Under the pieces are notes generated by a model, which saw only the letters and a program-made list of their open reading frames with translations, was not told the DNA's origin and did not search any database. A program made the translations under genes and the position numbers. Positions 36,219 to 46,437 of a stretch of 64,000 nucleotides of DNA are shown here, in pieces. How positions within the stretch are numbered: the first letter of the stretch is position 1; each line of letters starts with the position of its first letter. The stretch is taken from the NCBI GenBank assembly GCA_017306015.1, contig JAFKJK010000012.1:120537-184536 (forward strand), written 5' to 3'. The stretch comes from Propionibacteriaceae bacterium (GTDB lineage: Bacteria > Actinomycetota > Actinomycetes > Propionibacteriales > Propionibacteriaceae).

Positions 36219-37583
36219 CTACGCGATCCGGATCAGCTTCTTGTTCACGAACTCGGTCGCGCCCAGCCGTCCCATCTCACGGCCGAAGCCGCTGCGCTTC
36301 ACGCCGCCGAACGGGAGCTCGGCCCCGTCGGCGAGGACGCAGTTGACGAACACCATGCCGGCGTCGATCTGGTTGGCGACCCGGTCGATCTGGGCGGGGT
36401 CGGTCGAGTAGAGGTACGAGCCGAGCCCGAACGGGGTGTCGTTGGCGATGGCGACCGCTTCGTCCTCGTCGGCAGCCTCGTACACCAGCGCCACCGGGCC
36501 GAACATCTCCTCGTGGAAGATGCCTGTGTCGCGCGGGATCCCGGCAATCACCGTCGGCGCCCAGAACGCGCCGTCCCGCGTCCCGCCGAGCAGCAGCTCG
36601 CCACCGGCCTCGACGGCCCGCTGCACCTGGGCCTCCAGGTTCTCCGCAGCGGCGAGCGAAGAGACCGGACCGAGCTCGGCGCCGTCGGCGAACGGATCGG
36701 TCGCCTCCACCTTCGCCAACGCCGCCACCAGCTTCTCGGTGAAGGCCGGGTACAGCTCCGACACGACGATGGCCCGCTTCGGCGCGTTGCAGGACTGCCC
36801 GTTGTTGTCCAGGCGCCCCGCGACCAGATCGGCGACCACGGCGTCGAGGTCGTCGGTGGACAGGACGATGAACGGGTCGGCACCACCCAGCTCCAGGACG
36901 ACCTTCTTCAGGTGCCGCGCCGCCTGCTCGGCCACCGCGATGCCCGCCCGCTCCGAGCCGGTCAGCGACACGCCCTGCACCCGCGGGTCGGCGATCACGT
37001 CGGCGATCTGTGTCGTGCTGGCGAGGATCATCTCGAAGGCGCCGGACGGGGCCCCCGCGTCGGCGTAGATCTTCGCGATCAGCTCACCGGTGTGCGGGCA
37101 CTGCGACGCCGGCTTGAGCAGGACGCTGTTGCCGATCGCCAGGTTCGGACCCGCGAACCGCGCCACCTGGTAGAACGGGAAGTTCCACGGCATCACGCCG
37201 AGGATCACCCCCAGCGGGGAGTTGCGGATCACCGCGCTGCCGGAGCCGGCACGCAGCCCGATCGGGGTGTCGGCCAGCTCCTCGGCAGCGATCTCGGCGT
37301 GCCAGCGGTAGATGTCGGCTGCGAAGTCGACCTCGCCGTACGCCTGCGCCAGCGGCTTGCCCATCTCCTCCACCAGGGCCTTGGCGAGTTCGTCCCGCCG
37401 CTCGGAGTGCAGGTCGCCGATCCGGCGGACGAGCGCCGAGCGCTCGGCGATGCTGCTGCTGCGTCCCCAGCCGCGGGTGGCGGCGTTGGCCCGGGCGATG
37501 GTCTCGGCCAGGTCGGCGTCGCTGATCGTCGGGTAGGCGGCCAGCTGCTCGCCGGTGGCCGGGTTCGTCACGGTGTAGCTCAT
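36219..37583 (-). CDS. NAD(P)-dependent semialdehyde dehydrogenase (succinate-semialdehyde type)
   Basis: Protein of 454 residues of the ALDH superfamily. It has GVMPWNFPFYQVARF (coenzyme-binding Asn), VVLELGGADPFIV (catalytic Glu) and NNGQSCNAPKR (catalytic Cys), and ends GFGREMGRLG. The GQSCNAPKR form fits GabD2/SSADH-like enzymes. It oxidises an aldehyde to the acid, probably the product of the adjacent aminotransferase. ATG 37583 overlaps the aminotransferase stop (ATGA). It is the third gene of the operon. Confidence 0.9.
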   Translation of the reverse strand: MSYTVTNPATGEQLAAYPTISDADLAETIARANAATRGWGRSSSIAERSALVRRIGDLHSERRDELAKALVEEMGKPLAQAYGEVDFAADIYRWHAEIAAEELADTPIGLRAGSGSAVIRNSPLGVILGVMPWNFPFYQVARFAGPNLAIGNSVLLKPASQCPHTGELIAKIYADAGAPSGAFEMILASTTQIADVIADPRVQGVSLTGSERAGIAVAEQAARHLKKVVLELGGADPFIVLSTDDLDAVVADLVAGRLDNNGQSCNAPKRAIVVSELYPAFTEKLVAALAKVEATDPFADGAELGPVSSLAAAENLEAQVQRAVEAGGELLLGGTRDGAFWAPTVIAGIPRDTGIFHEEMFGPVALVYEAADEDEAVAIANDTPFGLGSYLYSTDPAQIDRVANQIDAGMVFVNCVLADGAELPFGGVKRSGFGREMGRLGATEFVNKKLIRIA

Positions 37584-38977
37584 TTGGTTCCTCCAGCAAT
37601 CTCGTCGGTGACGGCCAGGGCGGCTTCGATCGCGTCCAGGCCTCGGTTCAGTTCAACTTCGGTGATGACCAGCGGTGGGCAGATGTGGGTGCGGTTGAAG
37701 TGGACGAACGGCGACACCCCGCCCCGCCGGCACGCCGCCGCGAACGCGGCCATCGGCGCGTTGTCCGCCCCGGACGCGTTGTACGGCACCAGCGGCTCGC
37801 GCGTCCCGGCGTCCCGGACGAGTTCGACCGCCCAGAACAGACCCCGTCCCCGCACGTCACCCACAGACGGGTGCGCTCCGACCCACGACTCCAGTCGCGG
37901 CCGGACCACCCGCTCGCCGAGGTCCCGGACGCGTTCGAGGACGCCGTCGCGCCGGAACACCTCGAACGTCGCCACTCCGACCGCGCAGGCCAGCGGGTGC
38001 CCCGAGTACGTCAGCCCGCCGGAGAACACCCGCTCGTCGAAGTAGCTCGCGATCGCGTCGCTGATCACCACCCCACCGAGCGGGACGTAGCCCGAGTTCA
38101 CCCCCTTGGCGAACGTGATCAGATCGGGGACGACGTCGAACGCCTGGAACGCGAACCACTCCCCGACCCGGCCGAAACCGGCCATCACCTCGTCGAGGAT
38201 GAACACGATCCCGTGGCGGTCGCACAGCTCGCGGACGCCGGCGAGGTACCCGGGCGGAGGAACGAGGACGCCGTTGGTGCCGACGATCGTCTCCAGCACG
38301 ATCGCGGCGATCGTCGCCGGGCCTTCGAGCGCGATCACCGCCTCGAGGTGCTCCAGTGCGCGGGTCGTCTCCTCCTCGAGCGTCACCGAATGGAACGGCG
38401 ACCGGTACAGGTACGGCCCGAAGAAGTGCACCACCGCGCCGCCGGTCTCGTTCGCCCAGCGCCGCGGGTCGCCGGTGAGCGCGATCGGCGTCCCCATGCC
38501 GCCGTGGTAACTGCGGTAGGCGGAGAGAACCTTCGCCCGTCCGGTCGAGTGCCGCGCCATCCGGACGGCGTACTCGTTGGCGTCCACGCCGCCGTTGGTG
38601 AAGAACACCTTGGTGAACCGCTCGCCGGCGACCTCGGTGATCAGCCGGGCCAGCTCACCGCGCACGTCGTTCGCCATGGACGGCTGGACGGTCGCCAGCC
38701 GGTCGGCCTGCCGGTGCAGGGCCGCGATCAGGTCGGGGTGCTGGTGGCCGAGGTTGAGGTTGACCAGCTGGGAGCTGAAGTCGAGGTAGCTGTCGCCGTC
38801 GTAGTCCCAGAAGGTCGAGCCCGAGCCGCCGGCGACCGCCACCGGAGCCAGCGCCGCCTGCGCGCTCCACGAGTGGAAGACGTGCGCCCGGTCGTCCGCC
38901 AGCACCGCGGCGCCGGCCTCGGGATCGGGCAGCCGATGCGGCGTCCCGTCCGGATCGAGGGAGGAGGGTTGGGTCAT
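37580..38977 (-). CDS. Class III aminotransferase (omega-amino acid:pyruvate type)
   Basis: Protein of 465 residues. PLP landmarks are TNGGVDANEYAVRMAR, SYRSYHGGM, FILDEVMAGFGRVGEWFAF (Asp to the pyridine N) and LITFAKGVNSGYVPLGGV (Schiff-base Lys). It probably moves an omega-amino group such as that of beta-alanine, GABA or taurine, giving a semialdehyde. The flanking dehydrogenases would take a malonate or succinate semialdehyde onward. ATG 38977, 7 bases after the upstream gene's stop. Confidence 0.92.
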   Translation of the reverse strand: MTQPSSLDPDGTPHRLPDPEAGAAVLADDRAHVFHSWSAQAALAPVAVAGGSGSTFWDYDGDSYLDFSSQLVNLNLGHQHPDLIAALHRQADRLATVQPSMANDVRGELARLITEVAGERFTKVFFTNGGVDANEYAVRMARHSTGRAKVLSAYRSYHGGMGTPIALTGDPRRWANETGGAVVHFFGPYLYRSPFHSVTLEEETTRALEHLEAVIALEGPATIAAIVLETIVGTNGVLVPPPGYLAGVRELCDRHGIVFILDEVMAGFGRVGEWFAFQAFDVVPDLITFAKGVNSGYVPLGGVVISDAIASYFDERVFSGGLTYSGHPLACAVGVATFEVFRRDGVLERVRDLGERVVRPRLESWVGAHPSVGDVRGRGLFWAVELVRDAGTREPLVPYNASGADNAPMAAFAAACRRGGVSPFVHFNRTHICPPLVITEVELNRGLDAIEAALAVTDEIAGGTK

Positions 38978-38984
38978 CGCGCTC

Positions 38985-40481
<1,497 letters not shown>

Positions 40482-40581
40482 GGTCCTCCTCGTCCCAATC
40501 GCGCCGCGACCATCGGGAATCGTGGCCGGCTGCCTCGTCCGCTATGGAATCCGCTGCTCGGCGGCGCCTGAGCTCAAGATT

Positions 40582-40622
40582 ACGGAGTGGGTGCCGGTTT
40601 GGCCACAGCAATAACACTCCGT
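40582..40622. promoter_or_regulatory. Inverted repeat upstream of the YdeI-like gene
   Basis: ACGGAGTG (40582-40589) and CACTCCGT (40615-40622) are perfect 8-bp arms 25 bp apart, in the divergent region between mmsA and the YdeI-like gene. They could be an operator for either side. Weak evidence. Confidence 0.35.
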
Positions 40623-40657
40623 TGCGTGAGCCGGTGCGTCATGACGGAATGGGTGTC

Positions 40658-41089
40658 ATGGCGACCTTCACCACCACCCTGCTCCAGTTCGGCAACAACG
40701 TCGGCATCGAAGTGCCGCAGGAGGTGGTCGCGAGCTTCGGCGCCGGCAAGCGCGTCCCGGTCCAGGTGACCGTCGCCGGCTACAGCTACCCGTCCACGAT
40801 CGCGGTGATGGGCGGACGGTTCCTGGTCCCGGTCGCGAAGGAGCATCGGCTGGCCGCGGGTGTCGCCGGCGGCGAGACCCACGAGGTGACCCTGCTGCAC
40901 GACCCGTCCGCCCGCGACACGCCGGTGCCCGACGACCTGGCCGAGGCCCTGGAGGCGGCCGGCGTCCGGGAGAAGTTCGACGCCCTGGCGCCGTCCCACC
41001 GCAAGGAGCACGTCCGCTCCGTCACGGACGCCAAGGCCGACGCCACCCGCCAGCGCCGGATCCAGAAGGTGCTGGAGTCGCTGGGCTGA
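40658..41089 (+). CDS. YdeI/OmpD-associated-like protein with DUF1905
   Basis: Protein of 143 residues. The first 95 residues (TFTTTLLQFGNNVGIEVPQEVVASFGAGKRVPVQVTVAG and following) are a DUF1905 beta-barrel-like domain. The C-terminal 50 residues (PVPDDLAEALEAAGVREKFDALAPSHRKEHVRSV) match the YdeI family helical motif, ending in a basic helix. The molecular role is not known. ATG 40658 is chosen; an in-frame ATG at 40649 is also possible. Confidence 0.88.
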   Translation: MATFTTTLLQFGNNVGIEVPQEVVASFGAGKRVPVQVTVAGYSYPSTIAVMGGRFLVPVAKEHRLAAGVAGGETHEVTLLHDPSARDTPVPDDLAEALEAAGVREKFDALAPSHRKEHVRSVTDAKADATRQRRIQKVLESLG

Positions 41090-41134
41090 CTCTCCTTCGA
41101 GATCCCCGGTCCAACCCCGGGATGGATTCGCCCG

Positions 41135-41626
41135 TCAGTTGTCCTTCGAGGCCCCCACCAGCGGCGGCTCGCTCGACCAGGGGAAGGAGATCCACTCGTC
41201 CGTCCGCTTCCAGACGTAGTCGCACTTCACCACGGAAGCCGGCTTCTCGTAGAGGACGGCGGTCCGGGTCTCGGCGACGTGCTCGGCGCAGAAGTCGCGC
41301 ACCATCCGCAGGGTCTCGCCGGTGTCGGCGACATCGTCCACGATCAGCACCCGCTTGGCCGACAGGTCGACCGCGGCCGGCACCGGCGGCAGCAGGACGG
41401 GCAGCGGCAACCGGGTGCCCACGCCGGTGTAGAACTCGACGTTGATGATGTGCAGGTTCTTGATCCCCATCGCGTAGCTGATGGTTCCGGCAGGCAACAG
41501 CCCGCCGCGCGTGATCGACATCAGCAGGTCGGGCTCGAATCCCGAGTCGACAACGGCCTTTGCCAGCTCGCGGGCAGCCGCCCCGAACTGCTCCCAGGTC
41601 AGCACCTCGCGCACTCCATCACTCAT
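41135..41626 (-). CDS. Purine-type phosphoribosyltransferase
   Basis: Protein of 163 residues. It has the PRPP loop VLIVDDVADTGETL near 92-105 and MSITRGGLLPAG early on, the type I PRTase fold. Similar short actinobacterial proteins are called hypoxanthine or xanthine phosphoribosyltransferases. It would make a nucleotide from a purine base and PRPP in salvage. ATG 41626. It is divergent from the acylphosphatase gene, 42 bp away. A much longer frame reading upstream is a shadow. Confidence 0.9.
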   Translation of the reverse strand: MSDGVREVLTWEQFGAAARELAKAVVDSGFEPDLLMSITRGGLLPAGTISYAMGIKNLHIINVEFYTGVGTRLPLPVLLPPVPAAVDLSAKRVLIVDDVADTGETLRMVRDFCAEHVAETRTAVLYEKPASVVKCDYVWKRTDEWISFPWSSEPPLVGASKDN

Positions 41627-41668
41627 GGGGCCAATCTTGGCAGAGGATGCTCGCCTATCGTTGTGACC

Positions 41669-41950
41669 ATGCTCGCCCTGCAACTGACGGTCAGCGGACG
41701 CGTCCAGGGAGTCGGGTTCCGGTGGTGGGCCCAGGGGGTCGCCCGGCAGCTCGGTCTCGCCGGCCGTGCCCGGAACCTGCCGGACGGACGCGTCGAGATC
41801 CTCGCCCAGGGCGATCCTGATCCGGTCCGGACGATGCTGCGGCTGGCCGTCGAGGTGCCGACGACGACGTCGCGTCCCGGCTGGGTCGACGACTACGAGC
41901 TGCACTGGGTCGAGCCGACGCCGGGCCGCCTGGGCTTCTTCGCCGGCTGA
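41669..41950 (+). CDS. acyP: Acylphosphatase
   Basis: Protein of 93 residues, the normal size. It carries GRVQGVGFRWWAQGVARQLGLAG, with the catalytic Arg in GFR, and ARNLPDGRVEILAQGD, with the catalytic Asn in RNLPDG. It hydrolyses acyl phosphates such as 1,3-bisphosphoglycerate or acetyl phosphate. ATG 41669 is only 42 bp from the divergent gene and lacks a clear ribosome site; a TATCGT -10-like box at 41656 suggests leaderless translation. Confidence 0.94.
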   Translation: MLALQLTVSGRVQGVGFRWWAQGVARQLGLAGRARNLPDGRVEILAQGDPDPVRTMLRLAVEVPTTTSRPGWVDDYELHWVEPTPGRLGFFAG

Positions 41951-42030
41951 GTGACGCCTCTGGTGCACCAGTGGCGCCGGACGACCCGTTCCGGGCCACA
42001 TTCCGTCACTGTGCCCGCAGTTGTGTCGCG

Positions 42031-43059
42031 TTAGCGGAAAGCGAACCCCACCACGGGCAACAGGCACACCGCCAGCAGCACCGCGTTCAGCCAGAAATGG
42101 TCGCGGATCACGGCGGCGTATTCGCGGATCACCGCCGTCGGCCAGTAGTAGCGCGCCGTCCCGGCACCCACCGAGTACCCCGGCAGGCCGGCCTTGCGCA
42201 TCAACAACGCAGCCCGCAGGGCATGGAAGTCGTTGGTGACAACGGCGGTCGGGCCGGCCAGGCCGTGCTCGGCCATCAGTTCGGCGCTGAACCGCAGGTT
42301 CTCCTCGGTGTTGCGGGAGCGGTCCTCGACCAGCACCGAGGCGGCGGGGACACCGGCGGTGACGAGATAGTCCCGCATCGCCTCGGCCTCGGCGACCGGC
42401 TCGTCCGGACCGCGGCCACCGCTGGCGATCATCCTGGGATCGAGCCCGGCCGCCGCCGAGCGGTCCCGCACCGTCCGCCCCTTGCGGAGCCGGGACGCCA
42501 GCAGGGGCGGCACCTGGCCGTCGATCAGCCCCGAGCCCAGCACGATGACGGTGTTGACCGGACCGCCGAAACGCTCCATCCACGCCGGGTAGACCAGGCC
42601 GTAGAGCACGAAGGACGCGAAGCCGAAGCCGAAGTACGCCACCGGGATGGCCAGCAGGACGAACAACCACTCCAACCCCGGACGGGCGCTGAGCACCACG
42701 CCAACGCCCAGGGCGAGGTACGCCAGCAGGGCCAGGCCGAGGACGATGGAGAGCAGCCGAGCGATCCGGAAGCCCTCCCGGAGCACCAGCGTGACCCCCG
42801 AGATCATCATGAAGACGCCGAGCAGGACGCCGGCGAGCACCAGCAGCACCAGGAAGCCGAGCAGGACGTACGCGCCGGCGATCTCGTCCCAGAGCCGGGT
42901 CGCAGCCTCGGTGAGCCAGCCGAGCACGAGCATCAGCACCCAGCCGACCGCGGCGAAGAAGTACAGCCCGGTGCGGAACTTCCTCGGTTCGAGGGAGAAG
43001 CTGACCACGAACACCAACACCGGCAGCAGCAGCGGCGCGAGGGCTGTTCCCAGGGTCAC
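42031..43059 (-). CDS. YdcF/ElyC-type DUF218 membrane protein
   Basis: Protein of 342 residues. About five N-terminal membrane helices span the first 150 residues. The DUF218 domain follows with VIVLGSGLIDGQVPPLLASRLRKG, IASGGRGPDEPVAEAEAM, LVEDRSRNTEENLRFS and VVTNDFHALRAALL, and a final helix at the C-terminus. ElyC is implicated in envelope biogenesis and cell-wall precursor recycling. GTG 43059 overlaps the stop of the 54-residue gene (GTGA). It is the last gene of the sortase operon. Confidence 0.9.
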   Translation of the reverse strand: MTLGTALAPLLLPVLVFVVSFSLEPRKFRTGLYFFAAVGWVLMLVLGWLTEAATRLWDEIAGAYVLLGFLVLLVLAGVLLGVFMMISGVTLVLREGFRIARLLSIVLGLALLAYLALGVGVVLSARPGLEWLFVLLAIPVAYFGFGFASFVLYGLVYPAWMERFGGPVNTVIVLGSGLIDGQVPPLLASRLRKGRTVRDRSAAAGLDPRMIASGGRGPDEPVAEAEAMRDYLVTAGVPAASVLVEDRSRNTEENLRFSAELMAEHGLAGPTAVVTNDFHALRAALLMRKAGLPGYSVGAGTARYYWPTAVIREYAAVIRDHFWLNAVLLAVCLLPVVGFAFR

Positions 43060-43220
43060 TCGGCCACCGTCGTGTCGTTGAACGGCATCAGCGGCGCGAG
43101 CTGCGGGAACACCCACGTGAACAGCACCGCCACCACGACGGCGAACAGCGCTACCGCCTCGATCACCTTCACCGCACGCGGTCCGGGCAGGATCCGCCAC
43201 AGCGCGCCGTAGATGCTCAT
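43056..43220 (-). CDS. 54-residue single-helix membrane protein
   Basis: Small protein with one hydrophobic helix, AVKVIEAVALFAVVVAVLFTWVFPQL, and a polar C-terminal tail (PFNDTTVAE). It overlaps both neighbours by 4 bp: ATG 43220 lies in the sortase stop and its stop lies in the ydcF-type start. The tight coupling says it is translated with class E sortase and may be its membrane partner. Proteins of this size and form are common next to actinobacterial sortase E genes; I know no assigned function. Confidence 0.8.
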   Translation of the reverse strand: MSIYGALWRILPGPRAVKVIEAVALFAVVVAVLFTWVFPQLAPLMPFNDTTVAE

Positions 43221-43882
43221 CCGCTCACCGCCAGGACCTCTGCGGGGACGCCCTGCGCGTGCGGGTAGGTCGCCTCCAGTTCGCCGTGGACGATGAACCG
43301 CTGGCGTGCGCTGAACTCCGGGTGGCAGCTCGTCATGGTCAGCAGGGCGGCGGTGGGCTCCGCGTCCGGCTCGTCCGGAACCGGCAGGATGACCGAGGTC
43401 TGGGTGGGCGCGACGATCTGGTGCCCGGTCACCCGGTACACGTACCACGTCGCTTTCGTCTCGATGAGGACGACGTCGCCGTCGCGGAGCTTGTCGATCT
43501 GGTTGAACGGCTTGCCGTAGGTGGTCCGGTGGCCCGCCAACGCGAAGTTTCCGACCTCTCCCGGCAGCACGGTCCCGGGATAGTGGCCGACGCCGCGCTG
43601 CAAGACGTCCCGCGTCGTCCCCTCGTACACCGGACGGGCGAAGCCGGCCCCGAACCGCGGGATCCGGATGATCGCGAACGCGTCCCCGAGGTGCACGCGT
43701 TTCGGCTGCACCCAGGACGGGTCGTCGAAGTTCTCCTGCAGCACCGTGACGGCCTGCCCGGCGTCGGCGTCGGAGGTGACGTCGGTCCACCACAGCTGCC
43801 AGCCGACGAACAGCAGCAGGAACGCGCCGGCGGTGATCATCAGCTCGCCGACCAGGCCCGCAAGGCCGCGCAGCAGCTTCAT
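43217..43882 (-). CDS. Class E sortase
   Basis: Protein of 221 residues. One N-terminal helix (12-31) anchors it outside the membrane. The sortase core has FALAGHRTTYGKPF (catalytic His), LLTMTSCHPEFSARQRFIVHG (catalytic Cys in the TxTxCHP form, Arg downstream). Class E enzymes join LAxTG-type proteins to the cell wall in actinobacteria or prepare pilins. No LAxTG protein is visible in this window. ATG 43882 has a strong GGAGG four bases upstream. Confidence 0.93.
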   Translation of the reverse strand: MKLLRGLAGLVGELMITAGAFLLLFVGWQLWWTDVTSDADAGQAVTVLQENFDDPSWVQPKRVHLGDAFAIIRIPRFGAGFARPVYEGTTRDVLQRGVGHYPGTVLPGEVGNFALAGHRTTYGKPFNQIDKLRDGDVVLIETKATWYVYRVTGHQIVAPTQTSVILPVPDEPDAEPTAALLTMTSCHPEFSARQRFIVHGELEATYPHAQGVPAEVLAVSG

Positions 43883-44008
43883 CCCACCTCCTACCCCTCA
43901 GCGCTGTCCGGCCCAGCGTACCGGGGCTGCCCCAGCGCCCCCTGGGCTCATAGCATGCACACAGGTAACTTCTAGGCGACGCACACCACGTTCTGGGAGA
44001 GTCGAAGC

Positions 44009-44749
44009 ATGGCCCTGCTATCACGAAGCGGACTTCCGGCTCTGACGCGGCCGGACGGCACCGCCATTCGAGTCCTCACCGTCGACGACGAGAACAGCCT
44101 CACCGAACTGCTCAGCATGGCGCTGCGCTACGAGGGCTGGGAAGTGACGACGGCGGCCTCGGGCCTCGCCGCGGTCAAGGCCGCCCGCGAGATCCGTCCG
44201 GACGCGATCGTCCTGGACATGATGCTCCCCGACTTCGACGGCCTGGAGGTGATGCGCCGGATCCGGGCGGAGCAGCCCGACGTGCCGGTGATCTTCCTTA
44301 CGGCCAAGGACGGCCTGGACGACCGGATCGGCGGCCTGACCGCCGGCGGCGACGACTACGTCACCAAGCCGTTCAGCCTGGAGGAATTGGTGGCCCGGCT
44401 GCGGTCGCTCCTGCGACGTTCGGGCGCCACGACGGGACGCAACGACTCCGTCCTGCTGGTCGGCGACCTGATGCTCGACGAGGACAGCCACGAGGTGACC
44501 CGCAACGGCGACATCATCCACCTGACCGCGACCGAGTTCGAGCTGCTGCGCTACCTGATGCGCAATCCACGGCGGGTGCTGAGCAAGGCGCAGATCCTCG
44601 ATCGGGTGTGGAACTACGACTTCGGCGGCCAGGCCAACGTGGTCGAGCTGTACATCAGCTATCTGCGCAAGAAGATCGACACCGACCGTCCGCCGATGAT
44701 CCACACGATGCGCGGGGCGGGCTACGTCCTCAAGCCGGCGGTGGAATGA
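44009..44749 (+). CDS. OmpR-family response regulator
   Basis: Protein of 246 residues. After a 20-residue N-terminal extension the receiver domain has VDDENS, IVLDMMLPDFDG (phospho-Asp near 70), FLTAKD and VTKPFS. The winged helix ends with NVVELYISYLRKKIDTDRPPMIHTMRGAGYVLKP. It resembles the TrcR/TcrX group. It is coupled by ATGA overlap to the kinase gene. A TCACA direct repeat upstream of the GT39 gene at 46438 is its likely target. Confidence 0.95.
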   Translation: MALLSRSGLPALTRPDGTAIRVLTVDDENSLTELLSMALRYEGWEVTTAASGLAAVKAAREIRPDAIVLDMMLPDFDGLEVMRRIRAEQPDVPVIFLTAKDGLDDRIGGLTAGGDDYVTKPFSLEELVARLRSLLRRSGATTGRNDSVLLVGDLMLDEDSHEVTRNGDIIHLTATEFELLRYLMRNPRRVLSKAQILDRVWNYDFGGQANVVELYISYLRKKIDTDRPPMIHTMRGAGYVLKPAVE

Positions 44750-46230
44750 GCCACCCGCCGGCGAACACCGTCCCTGAGCCCAGGCCGATGGGTCCGGGGA
44801 CGCTGAGTCGCCGGCTGGTGCTTCGGGTGACCGCGCTGGTCGCCGTGGTGACGGTGGCGCTGAGCATGTTCACCGCGTTGGCCAGCTTCCAGATCCTGCA
44901 GCAGCAGCTCGACTCCCGGCTGCAGAACGCAGCGAACCGGCCCACCCTCCGCTCCTCCGGCGCGTCCGCGAACCAGCCCGGCGACCTGGGCGGCGCCGGG
45001 CTGATCAGGGTGGATGCGTTCGTCGGGCAGGACGCGAGCGGCAATTTCGTCGTCGTCCATCCGCAGCCCACCGCTGTTCCGGATGGCGTCAGCGACGAGA
45101 CGGCGGTCGCGCTGTTGGTCTCCGAGATCGGCCGGGTCGGACGCGACCCGGCCAGCGTGGCCGTGCCCGGTGCCGGGCCGTACCGCGTCCTCGTGGTCCA
45201 GCGGCAGGTCGGTGGCCAGCAGATCATCACGTTGGTGGGTTTGCCGTACTCCGAGGTCACCCGGCCGATGGGCAACCTGCTGGTGATGGCCGCTCTGCTC
45301 ACCGCCGCGACGATCCTGGCCGCGTTCGTGCTTGCCAGACGCGTGGTGGCCAGTTCGCTGCGTCCGCTGAACCGGTTGGCGGCCACTGCCAATCTCGTCT
45401 CCAACCTGCCCCTGGAGCGCGGCGCCGGCCAGGTGCCCGTCCGGGTCGCTCCCGGTGATGCGAACCCGGTCAGTGAGGTGGGCCAGGTGGGGCTCGCGTT
45501 CAACCACATGCTCGACAACGTGGAGAACGCGCTGGCCGTCCGGCACCAGAGCGAGATGAAGGTGCGCCAGTTCGTGGCGGACGCGTCCCACGAGCTGCGC
45601 AACCCGCTGGCGTCCATTCGCGGCTACGCCGAACTCACCCGACGCGGGAGCGATCAGCTGCCGCAGGACGCCGCGTACTCGCTCGGCCGGATCGAGTCCG
45701 AATCGGACCGGATGTCGGCCCTGGTGGAGGACCTGCTGCTGCTGGCCCGGCTGGACTCGGAGCCGACGCTGGACCTGCAGCCCGTCGACGTGACCGAGAT
45801 GATCCTGAATGCGGTCAGTGACGCCCGGGCGGCTGACACGGGCCATGTCTGGGCGCTGGACCTGCCGGAGGAGCCGGTGCTGGCGCGCGCCGACCAGAAT
45901 CGGCTGCACCAGGTGGTGGCGAACCTCCTGGGCAACGCCCGACGGCACACCCCGGAAGGCACACGTGTCGAGGCGGCGCTGCGGCGAATGGACGGCTTCG
46001 CGGAGATCTCGGTGACCGACAACGGACCCGGGGTCCCGGCCGAGATCCAGCCGGTCGTCTTCGAGCGCTTCACCCGGGCGGACGCCAGCCGCGCCCGGCA
46101 GGGCAACGGCTCGTCCACGGGGCTGGGCCTGGCGATCGTGGCCGCCGTGGTGAAGGCGCACGGCGGCCAGGTCGGCATGGATTCGCGTCCAGGACACACC
46201 CGGTTCACCGTCCGGATCCCGCTGGCCTGA
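44746..46230 (+). CDS. Membrane sensor histidine kinase
   Basis: Protein of 494 residues. TM1 is at about 28-50, a periplasm-side sensor loop spans 51-180, TM2 at about 182-204, then HAMP. The catalytic part has FVADASHELRNPLASIRGYAELTRR (phospho-His, TrcS-like), NLLGNARRHTPEG (N box), DNGPGVP and STGLGLAIVAAVVKAHGG. It pairs with the regulator at 44009. The stop TGA at 46228-46230 is the first triplet of a reverse family A copy. Confidence 0.95.
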   Translation: MSHPPANTVPEPRPMGPGTLSRRLVLRVTALVAVVTVALSMFTALASFQILQQQLDSRLQNAANRPTLRSSGASANQPGDLGGAGLIRVDAFVGQDASGNFVVVHPQPTAVPDGVSDETAVALLVSEIGRVGRDPASVAVPGAGPYRVLVVQRQVGGQQIITLVGLPYSEVTRPMGNLLVMAALLTAATILAAFVLARRVVASSLRPLNRLAATANLVSNLPLERGAGQVPVRVAPGDANPVSEVGQVGLAFNHMLDNVENALAVRHQSEMKVRQFVADASHELRNPLASIRGYAELTRRGSDQLPQDAAYSLGRIESESDRMSALVEDLLLLARLDSEPTLDLQPVDVTEMILNAVSDARAADTGHVWALDLPEEPVLARADQNRLHQVVANLLGNARRHTPEGTRVEAALRRMDGFAEISVTDNGPGVPAEIQPVVFERFTRADASRARQGNGSSTGLGLAIVAAVVKAHGGQVGMDSRPGHTRFTVRIPLA

Positions 46231-46365
46231 ACCGTCGGGGACAGGTACTTCGGTTCAAACCGGGAACCGGCTGAACCGAAGTACCTGTCCCCGATCGTTC
46301 ACGTGAACTGAAGTACCTGTCCCCGATCGTTCACGTGAACCGAAGTACCTGTCCCCGATGGTTCA
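46228..46365. repeat. Family A palindromic repeat array, cluster 5
   Basis: One reverse copy (46228-46257) followed by three forward copies (46272-46301, 46304-46333, 46336-46365) with only 2-bp spacers between the latter. The array begins GGCCTGAACC and ends GGTTCAGGCC, so its ends are themselves 10-bp inverted repeats. It separates the two-component operon from the glycosyltransferases. Its first three bases are the kinase stop codon. Confidence 0.95.
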
Positions 46366-46376
46366 GGCCGGGTCGT

Positions 46377-46392
46377 TCACAACAGGCTCACA
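46377..46392 (+). promoter_or_regulatory. Direct repeat, probable response-regulator site
   Basis: TCACA at 46377 and again at 46388 gives the 11-bp period of OmpR-type regulator sites, 46-61 bp upstream of the GT39 start. The two-component genes lie just upstream. Assignment to that regulator is inference. Confidence 0.5.
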
Positions 46393-46437
46393 GGGTCCGC
46401 AGGAGGTGGGCCCAGAGCGGACGGGTTGTCTGTGTGC

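Noticed and set aside
41100..41124. Third family E palindrome
   Set aside because: GATCCCCGGTCCAACCCCGGG only partly matches the two good copies, so it is not listed as a feature.
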